From assembly GCA_022566535.1 (NCBI GenBank), contig JADFIR010000006.1:1-64000 (forward strand): 64,000 nt of DNA, written 5' to 3'. The notes below the pieces were generated by a model. It had not been told where the DNA came from. It saw only the letters and a list, made by a program, of their open reading frames with translations, and did no database searches. The position numbers were made by a program, and so were the translations under genes. Positions within the stretch are counted from its first letter, which is position 1. The number at the start of each line of letters is the position of its first letter. This DNA comes from Planctomycetota bacterium (GTDB lineage: Bacteria > Planctomycetota > Phycisphaerae > Phycisphaerales > SM1A02). Shown here piece by piece: positions 8,800 through 17,991 of this stretch.

Positions 8800-9939
8800 T
8801 CAACCCTCGGACGCCGAGGGGGCCAGTCGCTCGATGGGCTTTCGCAGCACGGCCTGGGCGGTCCGACGCACCAGATCGTCCTCGGCAGGATCAGCCGCGA
8901 TGGCTTGGACTCGACGGGCCAACGCCGGATGGTTGGATTTCGCCAACCAATTGCCGGCTGCGATGAGCGCGTTGCGCTTCATCATTGAGAGCTTCGCCCG
9001 CTTCATCGCCGAGCGAAGAAACGCCTCGCGCCTGGCCTGCTCATCCCAACCCAGCACCTCCAGCAAGTCGAACCCGTCGCGCCGCGGAGCATACGCCGGC
9101 TGCACCGGGGCGCTGCGGCTGCGCTGCGTCGGCTGATTGTGCGGGCACACTTCCTGGCAGATGTCGCAGCCGAAGATCCAATCGCCCATCCGTTCGTGAT
9201 ACCGCTCGTCGATGGTGCTGCGGTGCTCGATGGTCAGGTAGCTGATGCACTTGGTCGCATCGACCGAGAACGGGGTGATCGCATCCGTCGGGCACGCATC
9301 AATGCAACGCGTGCATTCTCCGCACGGATCAGTATCGCACGGTTGGGAAGGCGCCAACTGAACCGTGGTAATAATCTGGGCTAGCAGCAGGTAACTCCCC
9401 ACGCCCGGTTCAATCAACAGCGTGTGCTTGCCGACGGCTCCGAGGCCGGCCCGTTGGGCGTGCTCGCGCTCCAGCACGGGAGCGGTGTCCACGCAAACGC
9501 GAAACGTCTCGCCTGGAAACTGCCTGCCCAGCTCATCAGCGAGCCGGCGAAGTCGCTTGCTCATCACCGCGTGATAGTCCTCACCGCGCGCGTAGCGGGC
9601 AATGCGGCCACGCGGACGATCGTCCGGGCTTATCGAAGTCTCACCGTGAAGGCTCGACCTCGATCCCGTGTCGGGACGGCGCGGCTTGGTTTCCTCCGTG
9701 CTGTGGGCGTGATAGCGGTCCGCCACACAGATGATCGACTTCGCCCCCGGCACCATGTTCCGCGGATCGATCCGCTGTGGGGTGTGTTGGGCGAGATACT
9801 GCATCTCGCCGTGCTTGGCCTGCGAAAGCCACTGCCGTAACTGCGGCTCATACCGCGTTGGCTCAGCCGGCGCAATGCCCGCCAGGGCGAAGCCCAGCTC
9901 ATAGCACCGATCAAGCACTGCACGTGTTGCCTGCTGCAT
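8800..9939 (-). CDS. queG: Epoxyqueuosine reductase
   Basis: Catalyses the last step of queuosine synthesis, reduction of epoxyqueuosine in tRNA, using cobalamin and two [4Fe-4S] clusters. Both cluster motifs are intact (CGECTRCIDACP and CDICQEVCP), as is the catalytic-Asp segment VCVDTAPVLERE and the GAVGKHTLLI motif. A C-terminal helical repeat region (AMKRAKLSMMKRNALIAAGN...) matches the longer, HEAT-like form. A short insertion with Arg/Ser/Thr lies at about 82-112. Start taken at ATG 9939; a GTG three codons upstream is also open. It is convergent with the preceding gene and monocistronic as far as can be seen. Its cobalamin need is shared with nrdJ nearby. Confidence 0.92.
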   Translation of the reverse strand: MQQATRAVLDRCYELGFALAGIAPAEPTRYEPQLRQWLSQAKHGEMQYLAQHTPQRIDPRNMVPGAKSIICVADRYHAHSTEETKPRRPDTGSRSSLHGETSISPDDRPRGRIARYARGEDYHAVMSKRLRRLADELGRQFPGETFRVCVDTAPVLEREHAQRAGLGAVGKHTLLIEPGVGSYLLLAQIITTVQLAPSQPCDTDPCGECTRCIDACPTDAITPFSVDATKCISYLTIEHRSTIDERYHERMGDWIFGCDICQEVCPHNQPTQRSRSAPVQPAYAPRRDGFDLLEVLGWDEQARREAFLRSAMKRAKLSMMKRNALIAAGNWLAKSNHPALARRVQAIAADPAEDDLVRRTAQAVLRKPIERLAPSASEG

Positions 9940-10002
9940 TGTGTTCACTGCTCGGCCTACCTGCTCGTCTTGGCGTTTGAGCGTCTCAACGTTCTGATGT
10001 TT

Positions 10003-12210
10003 CTATTCCACCCGCTCCAAGGGCGCGAAGTCGAGGATCAGCGTCTTTGTGCCGCCGGTCGAGAACGCCACGCGAGCGCTGGCCCCCGCTGCACGCGGCA
10101 TGATCGACTCCACCCGCCCCAGGCCGAACTTCGGATGGCGCACAATCGAACCGACCGGAAACTCCATCGCACCATCGCGTTCGTCATCAAGCCGAGCACC
10201 CTCGCCTGCATGATCCGACAAGACAACCGATTCGGCGGGCAACTCGCGGAGGAAACGACTTTCGATCGTCGGTTCCCGGACGCCCCGGTGCGTTCGGACT
10301 GCGGCCCGGCTCAACTGCAAGCGGCGCTTGGCCCGGGTGATGCCCACAAAGCACAACCGCCGCTCCTCCTCAAGCTCACTGTCGCTTTCGGCCGCCCTGG
10401 CGTGCGGAAGCAGGTTCTCCTCCAGGCCGATCATGGCCACCGCCGAGAACTCCAGCCCCTTGGCGGTGTGCAGCGTCATCAACGTCACCGTTCCCCGCTG
10501 CGGATCAACGAGGTCCGCATCGCTGACCAGGGCGACCGATTCCAGAAAGGCCGTAAGCACGTCCAACAGTCGGAGCTCCGGCCCTTGCTCATCAGCCGGC
10601 GGCGCGACGAACTGCGCCGCGGCGCTGATCAGCTCTTCGAGGTTCGCCAGGCGCTGCTGGTCCTCCTCCGTTGGTGATTGCTGATAGGCCGACTCCAGGC
10701 CGGATTCACGGATCACCTGCTCGACGAGCCTCGCCAGATGCTTTGAACCGGCCAAGGTCCCCGGTACCTCGGCGGCCGCAGCATTATGGCAACCTTCGAG
10801 CATCTGCACGAACTTTGTGATCGCATTGACCGCCCGCGAGGTCAGACCGTTCACTTCACCGGCCCGCCGCAGCGCTTCGAGCAACCGAAGCTGGCCGTCG
10901 ATGGCGAACAGCTCGACGTTCTTGAGCGTGGCCTTGCCGATGCCGCGGCTCGGCGTGTTGATAATTCGCCGCAACGACACCTCGTCGTTTGGGTTGGCTA
11001 TTACGCGCAAGTACGCCAGGGCGTCTTTGATCTCTTTGCGGTCGTAAAAGGCCGTGCCCCGCGCGATCACGTAGGGAATCTCGGCGGTGCGGAACGCCTC
11101 TTCGAGCACACGGCTCAGCGCATTGACGCGGTAGAGCACCGCCATCTCCTTCCAGACGACACCGTGCTGCTCGGATTGACCTCGCAGGAACTCCGCCACC
11201 AATGCCGCTTCATGTTGCTCGTCGCGGCAGATCACGACCGCGGGGCGCTCGCCGGCGCCGAGCTCGGTGTAGAGGCGCTTGCTCTTGCGGCGCTTGTTGT
11301 GTTCGATCAATCCTGCGGCCGCGTCCACAATATGGCCGGTGCTGCGGAAGTTCTGGCCCAACGGCACGACTTTCGCCATCGAATACTGCTGCTCGAACTC
11401 CAGGATGTTGCTGATGTCAGCGCCGCGCCAGCCATAGATCGACTGATCCGGATCGCCCACCACGCAGATGTTGCCGTGGGACGCGGCCAGCGTGTGCGCG
11501 ATCACGAACTGCGCGTGGTTCGTGTCCTGATACTCGTCGATCAGCAGATAGTGGTACCGCTGTTGCAGTTGCGTGCGCACCTGCTCGTCGGTCCGCAGCA
11601 ACCGGACCATTCGCAACAGCAGGTCGTCGAAATCCAGCGCATCGTTGGCTCGCAGAATCTTCTCGTATGCGCTGTACACTCTCGTGATAAGGCCTTCACG
11701 GAATCCGCTGGCCTGCGCGGCGAATGCGTGCGCATCAAGCAGGCGGTTCTTGGCGTTGCTGATGGCGGCCCCAATCGCACCGGGCGTGAAGTTCGTGGAA
11801 TCAACCTCCGCTTGCTTCATCGCCTGCTTGATCGCGTCTCGTTGGTCCGCGTCGTCGTAGATCGAATACCGCGGCGCGAGGTCAGCGGCTTCAGCAAACT
11901 GCCGCAGTTGCCGGGCACAGAACGAGTGGAACGTGGCGATCGTGGGGCCGCCCCGGCCGGTTGATCGCCCCGGCAGCATCGCCGCCATACGCTCGCCCAT
12001 TTCGCCTGCGGCCTTGTTCGTGAACGTCAGCGCGAGGATCTGCCACGGCGGCACCCCCCCCGCGATCAGGTGCGCCATGCGATGGGTCACCACCGTGGTC
12101 TTGCCCGAGCCCGGACCGGCCAGCACCAGCATTGCCCCATCTCGGTGGGTCACGGCCGCTCGTTGAGCATTCGTCAGATTCGCCAGAATCGCCTCGTGAG
12201 TCGCCGCCAT
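10003..12210 (-). CDS. uvrD: ATP-dependent DNA helicase, UvrD/PcrA type
   Basis: 735 residues of superfamily 1A helicase. Motifs in order: LTNAQRAAVTH (Q motif), LAGPGSGKTTVVTHRMA (I), ALTFTNKAAGEM (Ia), LLIDEYQDTNHAQ (II), VGDPDQSIYGWRGA (III), LGQNFRS (IV), TLMTLHTAKGLEF (V) and VGITRAKRRLQLSRA (VI). The C terminus (VRHPKFGLGRVESI) is the Tudor-like RNA-polymerase-binding module typical of PcrA/UvrD. It unwinds 3'-5' in nucleotide excision and mismatch repair and displaces protein from DNA. Length is normal for the family. The start lies at the edge of a 585-bp gap shared with dcd. Confidence 0.95.
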   Translation of the reverse strand: MAATHEAILANLTNAQRAAVTHRDGAMLVLAGPGSGKTTVVTHRMAHLIAGGVPPWQILALTFTNKAAGEMGERMAAMLPGRSTGRGGPTIATFHSFCARQLRQFAEAADLAPRYSIYDDADQRDAIKQAMKQAEVDSTNFTPGAIGAAISNAKNRLLDAHAFAAQASGFREGLITRVYSAYEKILRANDALDFDDLLLRMVRLLRTDEQVRTQLQQRYHYLLIDEYQDTNHAQFVIAHTLAASHGNICVVGDPDQSIYGWRGADISNILEFEQQYSMAKVVPLGQNFRSTGHIVDAAAGLIEHNKRRKSKRLYTELGAGERPAVVICRDEQHEAALVAEFLRGQSEQHGVVWKEMAVLYRVNALSRVLEEAFRTAEIPYVIARGTAFYDRKEIKDALAYLRVIANPNDEVSLRRIINTPSRGIGKATLKNVELFAIDGQLRLLEALRRAGEVNGLTSRAVNAITKFVQMLEGCHNAAAAEVPGTLAGSKHLARLVEQVIRESGLESAYQQSPTEEDQQRLANLEELISAAAQFVAPPADEQGPELRLLDVLTAFLESVALVSDADLVDPQRGTVTLMTLHTAKGLEFSAVAMIGLEENLLPHARAAESDSELEEERRLCFVGITRAKRRLQLSRAAVRTHRGVREPTIESRFLRELPAESVVLSDHAGEGARLDDERDGAMEFPVGSIVRHPKFGLGRVESIMPRAAGASARVAFSTGGTKTLILDFAPLERVE

Positions 12211-12795
12211 CGCTTGAAGTCTACGCCGCTCTCGGCACCGGACTGCGCGAGCCTGGGGTATTCACCCCAGAGCTACAGACAACGCGCAGGGCTTGGTCGA
12301 TCGACTTGAGTGTTTCGGCGATGATGAATTGGGCAGGCTGACAGAAAGTTTTTGTCATTGGCCTGCAATTCGCCCCGCGGCGATCGGCTGTGGGCTCCAA
12401 GCGCTGGGCGGCGGTCGGCGTAACTTGCTGCGCGGGCGCGAGTTGGGCGAAGGGAAGAAAAACTCAACATTATGGGGCTTTGCCGCTTGCACACCCAAGA
12501 TGTGGTAGTAGGATACCTCCCCACGCCGATCATATTGGGTGGTCGTGCGTGCCTCGGGCAATGCAACGACTCGCGTCGGCCTGCCCCCTTCCATGGCTTT
12601 GGGGGTGGGCACAACGCCGCGTGCCTTCGGTGGAAGCCCATGGCCGCGGCAGTAGGGATTCCGGGCATCAGGGGCTCGGCAATGTGGGAAGCATGACGTT
12701 TGAGCGCGGGAGCCGTCGGAAGCTCGCACGATCGCATCCTGCCCCATCGAGGGCTTCCGCAAGCGCGGTGACGTTTCAGCTGGAGGTACATTGAC
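12211..12795. other. Long intergenic gap between uvrD and dcd
   Basis: No credible gene on either strand; open frames here do not look coding. Local hairpins are present, such as CTGGGG/CCCCAG at 12253-12270 and TGCCC/GGGCA around 12580-12612. I looked for SRP, tmRNA and RNase P signatures and saw none. Promoters for both divergent genes must lie here, but no convincing -35/-10 pair could be fixed. Confidence 0.4.
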
Positions 12796-13368
12796 ATGGC
12801 CGTTCTCTGCGACACCCAGATCCGCGAACTGGTCGGCATCGAGCCGTTCGAGACCAACGGCAAGCGGCCGGGACGGGTCTCCTTCGGCCTGTCCAGCTAC
12901 GGCTACGACGTACGCGTCGGGACGCTGTTCAAGGTGTTCACCAACGTCGCGCCGCACGGCGGCCACGCAATCGTCGATCCTAAGAACTTCAACGACGAAA
13001 TGTTCGTCACGATCGATACGGCCGAGACCGGCCGGGACCACATCGTCATCCCGCCCAACAGCTTCGCGCTGGGCGAGACCGTCGAGACGATCACGGTCCC
13101 GCGCGACATGCTGGCCCTCTGCGTGGGCAAATCGACCTACGCCCGCTGCGGGATCATTGTGAACGTAACTCCCCTTGAGCCGGAGTGGCGTGGCAAGGTG
13201 ACGTTGGAGATCTCCAACACCACGCCACTTCCGGCCAAGATTTACGCCAGCGAGGGCATCGCCCAGATCATCTTCCTCAAAGCCGACCGCGTGTGTTCGG
13301 TCTCATACGCCGACAAAGGCGGCAAGTATCAGGATCAGAGAGGTTTGACGTTACCAAGGGTGGATTGA
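12796..13368 (+). CDS. dcd: dCTP deaminase
   Basis: Deaminates dCTP to dUTP in thymidylate supply; a homotrimer in the cytoplasm. The 190-residue length is typical. Family motifs are clear: [11 protein letters not shown] near the N terminus, [22 protein letters not shown] in the active-site region, and [21 protein letters not shown], ending with [17 protein letters not shown] strong GGAGG precedes the ATG. The short unknown gene downstream starts 5 bp after the stop, and nrdJ follows, so a nucleotide-metabolism unit dcd-unknown-nrdJ is plausible, interrupted by the repeat at 13706. Confidence 0.95.
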   Translation: MAVLCDTQIRELVGIEPFETNGKRPGRVSFGLSSYGYDVRVGTLFKVFTNVAPHGGHAIVDPKNFNDEMFVTIDTAETGRDHIVIPPNSFALGETVETITVPRDMLALCVGKSTYARCGIIVNVTPLEPEWRGKVTLEISNTTPLPAKIYASEGIAQIIFLKADRVCSVSYADKGGKYQDQRGLTLPRVD

Positions 13369-13373
13369 ATCCT

Positions 13374-13709
13374 ATGGCGATCGATCACGCGATTAGGGAC
13401 GGGCACATCACGTTTCGGGAATTCCCCTTGCTAGGGAGCAAGAACGAAGCGGCTATCGATCAGGACCACTCGTTCGACATCGTTGAAGACGTTTGGGAAG
13501 ACGCTAGCGTCCGGCGAATCTGCTTCTGGGTATGTGACATTGAAATCTGGACCTACCGCTTCAGCGGCCTAGATCTGGGCGACATGACTGACGCTGATGG
13601 TGATTCATCGTGCGTGCTGGAGCTTCTAGAGATCGTCAAGTCGAGAGTGCCATCCATCGACTTGGCGTGGCGCATAGGAAGGAAACAAGGAGGTGGAGTC
13701 ATTTCGTAG
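13374..13709 (+). CDS. Small hypothetical protein between dcd and nrdJ
   Basis: 111 residues starting at ATG 13374, 5 bp after dcd. Acidic and aromatic-rich (FDIVEDVWEDASVRRICFWVCDIEIWTYRFSG), without recognised motifs. Its last codons and TAG fall at the border of a palindromic repeat (13706-13774), so the C terminus may have been reshaped by that insertion. Coding is supported mainly by position. Confidence 0.45.
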   Translation: MAIDHAIRDGHITFREFPLLGSKNEAAIDQDHSFDIVEDVWEDASVRRICFWVCDIEIWTYRFSGLDLGDMTDADGDSSCVLELLEIVKSRVPSIDLAWRIGRKQGGGVIS

Positions 13710-13774
13710 GGTCCGCTGTGCGGACCAGTGAGGTCGAGGAATTGCCAGGAAACGGTCCGCGGAGCGGACCCTAC
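13706..13774. repeat. REPIN-like double hairpin with outer stem
   Basis: Two hairpins, GGTCCGC-tgt-GCGGACC (13710-13726) and GGTCCGC-gga-GCGGACC (13754-13770), are closed by GTAG (13706-13709) and CTAC (13771-13774). The two halves are inverted copies of one another. The stop codon of the upstream gene is within the first outer arm. Confidence 0.75.
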
Positions 13775-13839
13775 AAGAGACATCAACTGAGCCATGACGG
13801 CTCAGATCAAACGCACGCATGGACGCTTTGAGGTAGCCA

Positions 13840-16800
13840 ATGAAGATCACCCGCCGATTTACCAAGCCAGGTCAGGACGTCTTCGCCGCTGTCGAGTGGG
13901 ACAAGCGGACCAGCCGCATCACCGGCGCCGATGGCAAGGTCGTCTTCGAGATGCACGATGTCGAGACGCCCAAGCAGTGGTCGCAACTGGCTACGGACAT
14001 CATGGTCAGCAAGTACTTCCGCAAGGCGGGCGTGCCTCAGTTCAACGACGATGGGACACCGAAGCTTGATGAGAAGGGCAACCTCATCACCTCATGCGAG
14101 CGGTCGGCCCAGCAGGTGATTCACCGGATGGCCGGGTGCTGGCGGCATTGGGGCGAGCAGTACGGCTACTTCGACTCAGCCGACGACGCCGAAGCGTTCT
14201 ACGACGAGCTGGCGCACATGCTGCTTGACCAAATGGCGGCGCCCAACAGCCCACAGTGGTTCAACACCGGGCTGAACTGGGCGTATGGGATCACCGGCCC
14301 GGCCCAGGGGCATTGGGTGCCCGATCCCGCCACCGGCGAGGCGAAACCCGCACCCGACGCCTATAGCCACCCTCAGCCGCACGCATGCTTCATCCAATCG
14401 ATCCGCGACGACCTGGTCTCGCAAGGCGGGATCATGGACGTGTGGGTGCGCGAGGCTCGCCTGTTCAAGTACGGCTCCGGCACCGGCACCAACTTCTCAT
14501 CCTTGCGCGGAGAGAACGAGCCGCTCTCAGGCGGGGGCAAAAGCTCCGGCCTGATGAGCTTTCTAAGAATCGGCGACCGCGCCGCAGGCGCGATCAAGTC
14601 CGGCGGAACCACCCGCCGGGCCGCCAAGATGGTCTGCCTCGACATCGACCACCCCGACATCGAAGCCTTCGTCAACTGGAAGGTGCGCGAGGAGCTCAAG
14701 GTCGCCGCGATGGTCGAGGGTCTCAAGCACCTGCCCCCGGAGCAGCAGAAGCTCGCCGAGAAAACCGGCCTGGTGCTGGGCTACGACTTCAACGGCGAGG
14801 CGTACCTCACCGTCTCGGGACAGAACTCCAACAATTCCGTCCGCCTGCCCGACTCGTTCTTCGCCGCGCTGGACGCCGACGACGACTGGAACCTCATCCG
14901 CCGAACCGACGGGCGGATCGCCAAGACGATGAAGGCCCGCGAGCTCTGGGAGCAGATCTGCTTTGCCGCCTGGCGGTGCGCGGACCCCGGCGTGCAGTAC
15001 GACACGACCATCAACGCCTGGCACACCTGCCCCGCCTCCGGGCGGATCAACGCGTCGAACCCGTGCAGCGAGTACATGTTTCTGGACAACACCGCCTGCA
15101 ACCTGGCATCGATCAACCTGATGAAGTTCTACGATGCCGAGCGGCGCACCTTTGACGTGGATGGATTCGAGCACGCGATTCGACTGTGGACGATCGTGCT
15201 GGAGATTTCCGTGCTCATGGCGTGCTACCCGTCCAAGGAGATCGCCGAGCAAAGCTGGCGGTTCCGCACGCTGGGGCTGGGATACGCCAATCTCGGGGCG
15301 ATGCTGATGCAGGCGGGCATTCCGTATGACAGCGACGAGGCGCGGGCCCTGTGCGGCGTGATCACGGCCACGCTCACCGGCCGGGCATACGCCGCCAGCG
15401 CCGAAATGGCACAGCAACTGCAACCGTTCCCCGGCTTCGCTGAGAATCGTGAGCCGATGCTGCGAGTGATCCGCAACCACCGCCGGGCTGCGTATGGCGT
15501 CCGGCGCGATTCCGATGACTATGAAGGGCTGCCGATCAGGCCCGTCCCGATCAACCACGATCTCCTCCGCGCCGGCCGAAGCAACATCGCCAACGCCGAG
15601 GAACTGCTCAATCGAGCGACGCTGGCCTGGGACGATGCACTTCAGCTCGGCGAGAAGTTCGGATACCGCAACGCTCAGACCACGGTCATCGCTCCCACCG
15701 GAACGATCGGCTTGTTGATGGATTGCGACACGACCGGGGGAGAGCCGGATTTCGCCCTGACCAAGTTCAAGAAGCTGGCCGGCGGCGGGTATTTCAAGAT
15801 CGCCAACCAGTCGCTTCGGCCGGCTTTGCGGGCACTCGGCTACGAAACAGAGCAACTCGACGACATCCTCACGTACGTCATGGGCACGTTGAGCTTGGAA
15901 ACACCCATGCCCAAGGACGGTCCGCACGCGGGCATGACGTTCCGCGAGTTCCTCGCCGACTGCGGCTATCGCTCGCAGGAATTGGTCCAACTGGAGAACC
16001 ACTTGCCAGCGGTGTTTGAGCTTGCCTTCGCGTTTACGGCCTGGTCGATGCCTGAGCATGTGCTGGCGTCGCTGGGGATTGATATTGAACAGGCTCGAGG
16101 CGACGATTCGTTCAACGGGCTTCGCGCGCTGGGGCTCAGCGGCGAGCAGATCGACGCGCTGAACCAGGCGGTCTGCGGCACCCAGACGGTTGAAGGTGCA
16201 CCCCATCTGAGAGATGAGCACCTGCCGGTGTTCGACTGCGCCAGCACCTGCGGGAAGCTCGGCAAGCGGTTCATCGCCGCCACCGGCCACATTCGGATGA
16301 TGGCGGCGGCGCAGCCGTTTATAAGCGGGGCGATCTCCAAGACGATCAACCTTCCCGCCAACGCTGCCGTTGAGGGCATTGTCGACGCCTATCGATTGAG
16401 CTGGGAGCTGGGACTGAAAGCCAATGCCCTGTACCGCGACGGCAGCAAGCTGAGCCAGCCGCTAAGCACGAAAGCTGAGGTGAAAATGCGAACTGACGAA
16501 GAGAATCACGCACAGGCGGTGGAGGCAGCCTTGGGGGAAGCGTCAACCGCAGCTGTGGAGGCGGCGCCTGCGATGTCGATCTCATCGACATCCTCCGAGT
16601 CCCGCGACACCCCGCCCGTCGTCACCGAGCGGATCGTCGAGCGGATCGTTGATCGGCCGCTGCGGCGACGGCTGCCTGACACCCGGGCCAGCATCACCCA
16701 TCGCTTCAACGTCGCCGGGCACGAAGGCTATCTGACCGTCGGCCTGTATACGGACGGCAGTCCCGGTGAACTGTTCATCACCATGGCCAAGGAGGGCTCA

Positions 16801-17451
16801 ACCATCGGCGGGCTCATGGACTGCCTGGGCATCGCGATCAGCGTGGCGCTTCAGTACGGCGTGCCGATCGAAAGCCTGGTCAACAAGTTCACCCACCAAC
16901 GGTTCGAGCCCATGGGCATGACCACCAACAGTGATATCCCCTTCGCCAAGAGTTTGCTGGACTACATTTTCCGTTGGCTGGGCATGGAGTTTCTCCCCGG
17001 CTACCGAGAGGAGAATATTCCCAAGCGCCGCACCGTCGCCAAGAAGGCCGAAGCCAATCAGAACTTGCCGAGCAGCCCCGCGGACCAGAATCGAGCATGG
17101 TCGGCAATCGAACCGAGCCCACACAGTGGCCGACCTGTAGCCATTCGAGCTACCCCCAACGGCGCCAAAGAGCACGACGATCAGCAACCGCCGGCTCAGA
17201 TCGACGGGCCGTCTTCCACCACGAGCGCCGCCGAACCCCAGCCTCTTGACGGAAGAGCAACCAGCGAGCGCACAACTGCCCCAATCGCTGCGGCATCGAC
17301 GGTGGCGGTAGCGGCCATTAACCCTTTGGATCGTGCGAACGCTGAGCTGATGGGCGATGCGCCCGCATGTGACGTATGCGGCTCGATCACCATACGCAAC
17401 GGCAACTGCTATAAGTGCATGAATTGTGGTAACTCGATGGGATGCAGTTGA
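13840..17451 (+). CDS. nrdJ: Adenosylcobalamin-dependent ribonucleotide reductase (class II)
   Basis: Reduces ribonucleotides to deoxyribonucleotides without oxygen dependence, using B12 as radical source. The 1203 residues contain the N-terminal redox cysteine (PHACFIQSI), the loop FKYGSGTGTNFSSLRG, the radical-site segment NPCSEYMFLDNTACNLASIN near residue 406, and PTGTIGLLMDCDTTGGEPDF. A TSCPD-like domain follows (GHEGYLTVGLYTDGSPGELF, about 965-1050), then a variable linker. A C-terminal zinc ribbon (CDVCGS...CYKCMNCGNSMGC) ends the protein and usually relays reducing equivalents. GAGGTAGCC gives a reasonable ribosome site. No cobalamin riboswitch was seen upstream. Confidence 0.95.
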   Translation: MKITRRFTKPGQDVFAAVEWDKRTSRITGADGKVVFEMHDVETPKQWSQLATDIMVSKYFRKAGVPQFNDDGTPKLDEKGNLITSCERSAQQVIHRMAGCWRHWGEQYGYFDSADDAEAFYDELAHMLLDQMAAPNSPQWFNTGLNWAYGITGPAQGHWVPDPATGEAKPAPDAYSHPQPHACFIQSIRDDLVSQGGIMDVWVREARLFKYGSGTGTNFSSLRGENEPLSGGGKSSGLMSFLRIGDRAAGAIKSGGTTRRAAKMVCLDIDHPDIEAFVNWKVREELKVAAMVEGLKHLPPEQQKLAEKTGLVLGYDFNGEAYLTVSGQNSNNSVRLPDSFFAALDADDDWNLIRRTDGRIAKTMKARELWEQICFAAWRCADPGVQYDTTINAWHTCPASGRINASNPCSEYMFLDNTACNLASINLMKFYDAERRTFDVDGFEHAIRLWTIVLEISVLMACYPSKEIAEQSWRFRTLGLGYANLGAMLMQAGIPYDSDEARALCGVITATLTGRAYAASAEMAQQLQPFPGFAENREPMLRVIRNHRRAAYGVRRDSDDYEGLPIRPVPINHDLLRAGRSNIANAEELLNRATLAWDDALQLGEKFGYRNAQTTVIAPTGTIGLLMDCDTTGGEPDFALTKFKKLAGGGYFKIANQSLRPALRALGYETEQLDDILTYVMGTLSLETPMPKDGPHAGMTFREFLADCGYRSQELVQLENHLPAVFELAFAFTAWSMPEHVLASLGIDIEQARGDDSFNGLRALGLSGEQIDALNQAVCGTQTVEGAPHLRDEHLPVFDCASTCGKLGKRFIAATGHIRMMAAAQPFISGAISKTINLPANAAVEGIVDAYRLSWELGLKANALYRDGSKLSQPLSTKAEVKMRTDEENHAQAVEAALGEASTAAVEAAPAMSISSTSSESRDTPPVVTERIVERIVDRPLRRRLPDTRASITHRFNVAGHEGYLTVGLYTDGSPGELFITMAKEGSTIGGLMDCLGIAISVALQYGVPIESLVNKFTHQRFEPMGMTTNSDIPFAKSLLDYIFRWLGMEFLPGYREENIPKRRTVAKKAEANQNLPSSPADQNRAWSAIEPSPHSGRPVAIRATPNGAKEHDDQQPPAQIDGPSSTTSAAEPQPLDGRATSERTTAPIAAASTVAVAAINPLDRANAELMGDAPACDVCGSITIRNGNCYKCMNCGNSMGCS

Positions 17452-17475
17452 GACGAAAGCATCAAGTCATCCGCA

Positions 17476-17537
17476 GCCGGGTCTGACGAGTCCGCCGTGG
17501 CGGACGAGGAAGACCCGGGTCAGCATCAAGGCATTAC
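17476..17537 (+). repeat. Dispersed nested-palindrome repeat, copy 1
   Basis: AGCCGGGTCTGACGA-GTCCGCC-gt-GGCGGAC-GAGGAAGACCCGG, followed by GTCAGCATCAAGGCATTA. The other copy is at 49341-49404. Outer arms (CCGGGTCT/AGACCCGG) are conserved while the inner stem differs in sequence but still pairs. It lies 24 bp after the nrdJ stop. Confidence 0.75.
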
Positions 17538-17923
17538 ACATTCGATGGTCATAGAACACACCACCAAGGCTTCGCATCAGGAAGATCGCCGCCCCACAAC
17601 GGGTGATCCGTCACGCGGATCTCTCGAAGTCTTGGCGGCCGAGGGTCTGCTCATATCCGGCCGGCCTGTGCGCTCCGAGGGCCGACCGGCTTCAATCACG
17701 CGATGGGAGGCGAACACAGCAAGGCAAGGAGGTCAGCGAGTGGACGGAATCAACTTGCACGGGTCGGGCAAACAAGGATAGAGCCGGTACCCGACTCCCC
17801 GGAAATGACGGGGTGGCCTGCTCCCGACGGGCGCTTCCCATCGCATTCTCCCACTGGCGGGGTGCATAAGGACGGATATAGCACCCACGCCGCAAGCCGC
17901 CGAACAGGCGACTTCTCTTCCCT

Positions 17924-17967
17924 CCCCCCGAAGCGGTCCCCACCACTGCTTCGGGGGATTTCTTTGC
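17924..17967 (+). terminator. Rho-independent terminator-like hairpin
   Basis: CCCCCGAAGC pairs with GCTTCGGGGG across a 13-base loop, followed by ATTTCTTT. It is 470 bp after nrdJ, so it either ends a long nrdJ 3' tail or a separate small transcript. Confidence 0.6.
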
Positions 17968-17991
17968 GTTGATCCCTCGATCCCCGCCTAC

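Larger units (their letters stand above)
17452..17991. other. Intergenic region with dispersed repeat and possible structured RNA
   Basis: Holds the repeat at 17476-17537, then about 190 bp (17755-17967) with several hairpins in a row: CCCCG-gaaatga-CGGGG, a longer GGCGGGGTGC/GCACCCACGCC, and a terminator-like hairpin ending in a T-rich tract. No reading frame looks coding. A small RNA or structured 3' region transcribed on the plus strand is possible. Confidence 0.35.

Noticed and set aside
12355-12795. Long open frames on both strands between uvrD and dcd
   Set aside because: They overlap dcd in antisense or lack ribosome sites and plausible protein composition; GC-rich DNA produces such frames by chance.
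13775-13839. Cobalamin riboswitch before the B12-dependent nrdJ
   Set aside because: The gap is short, occupied by the palindromic repeat, and lacks the B12-box sequence.
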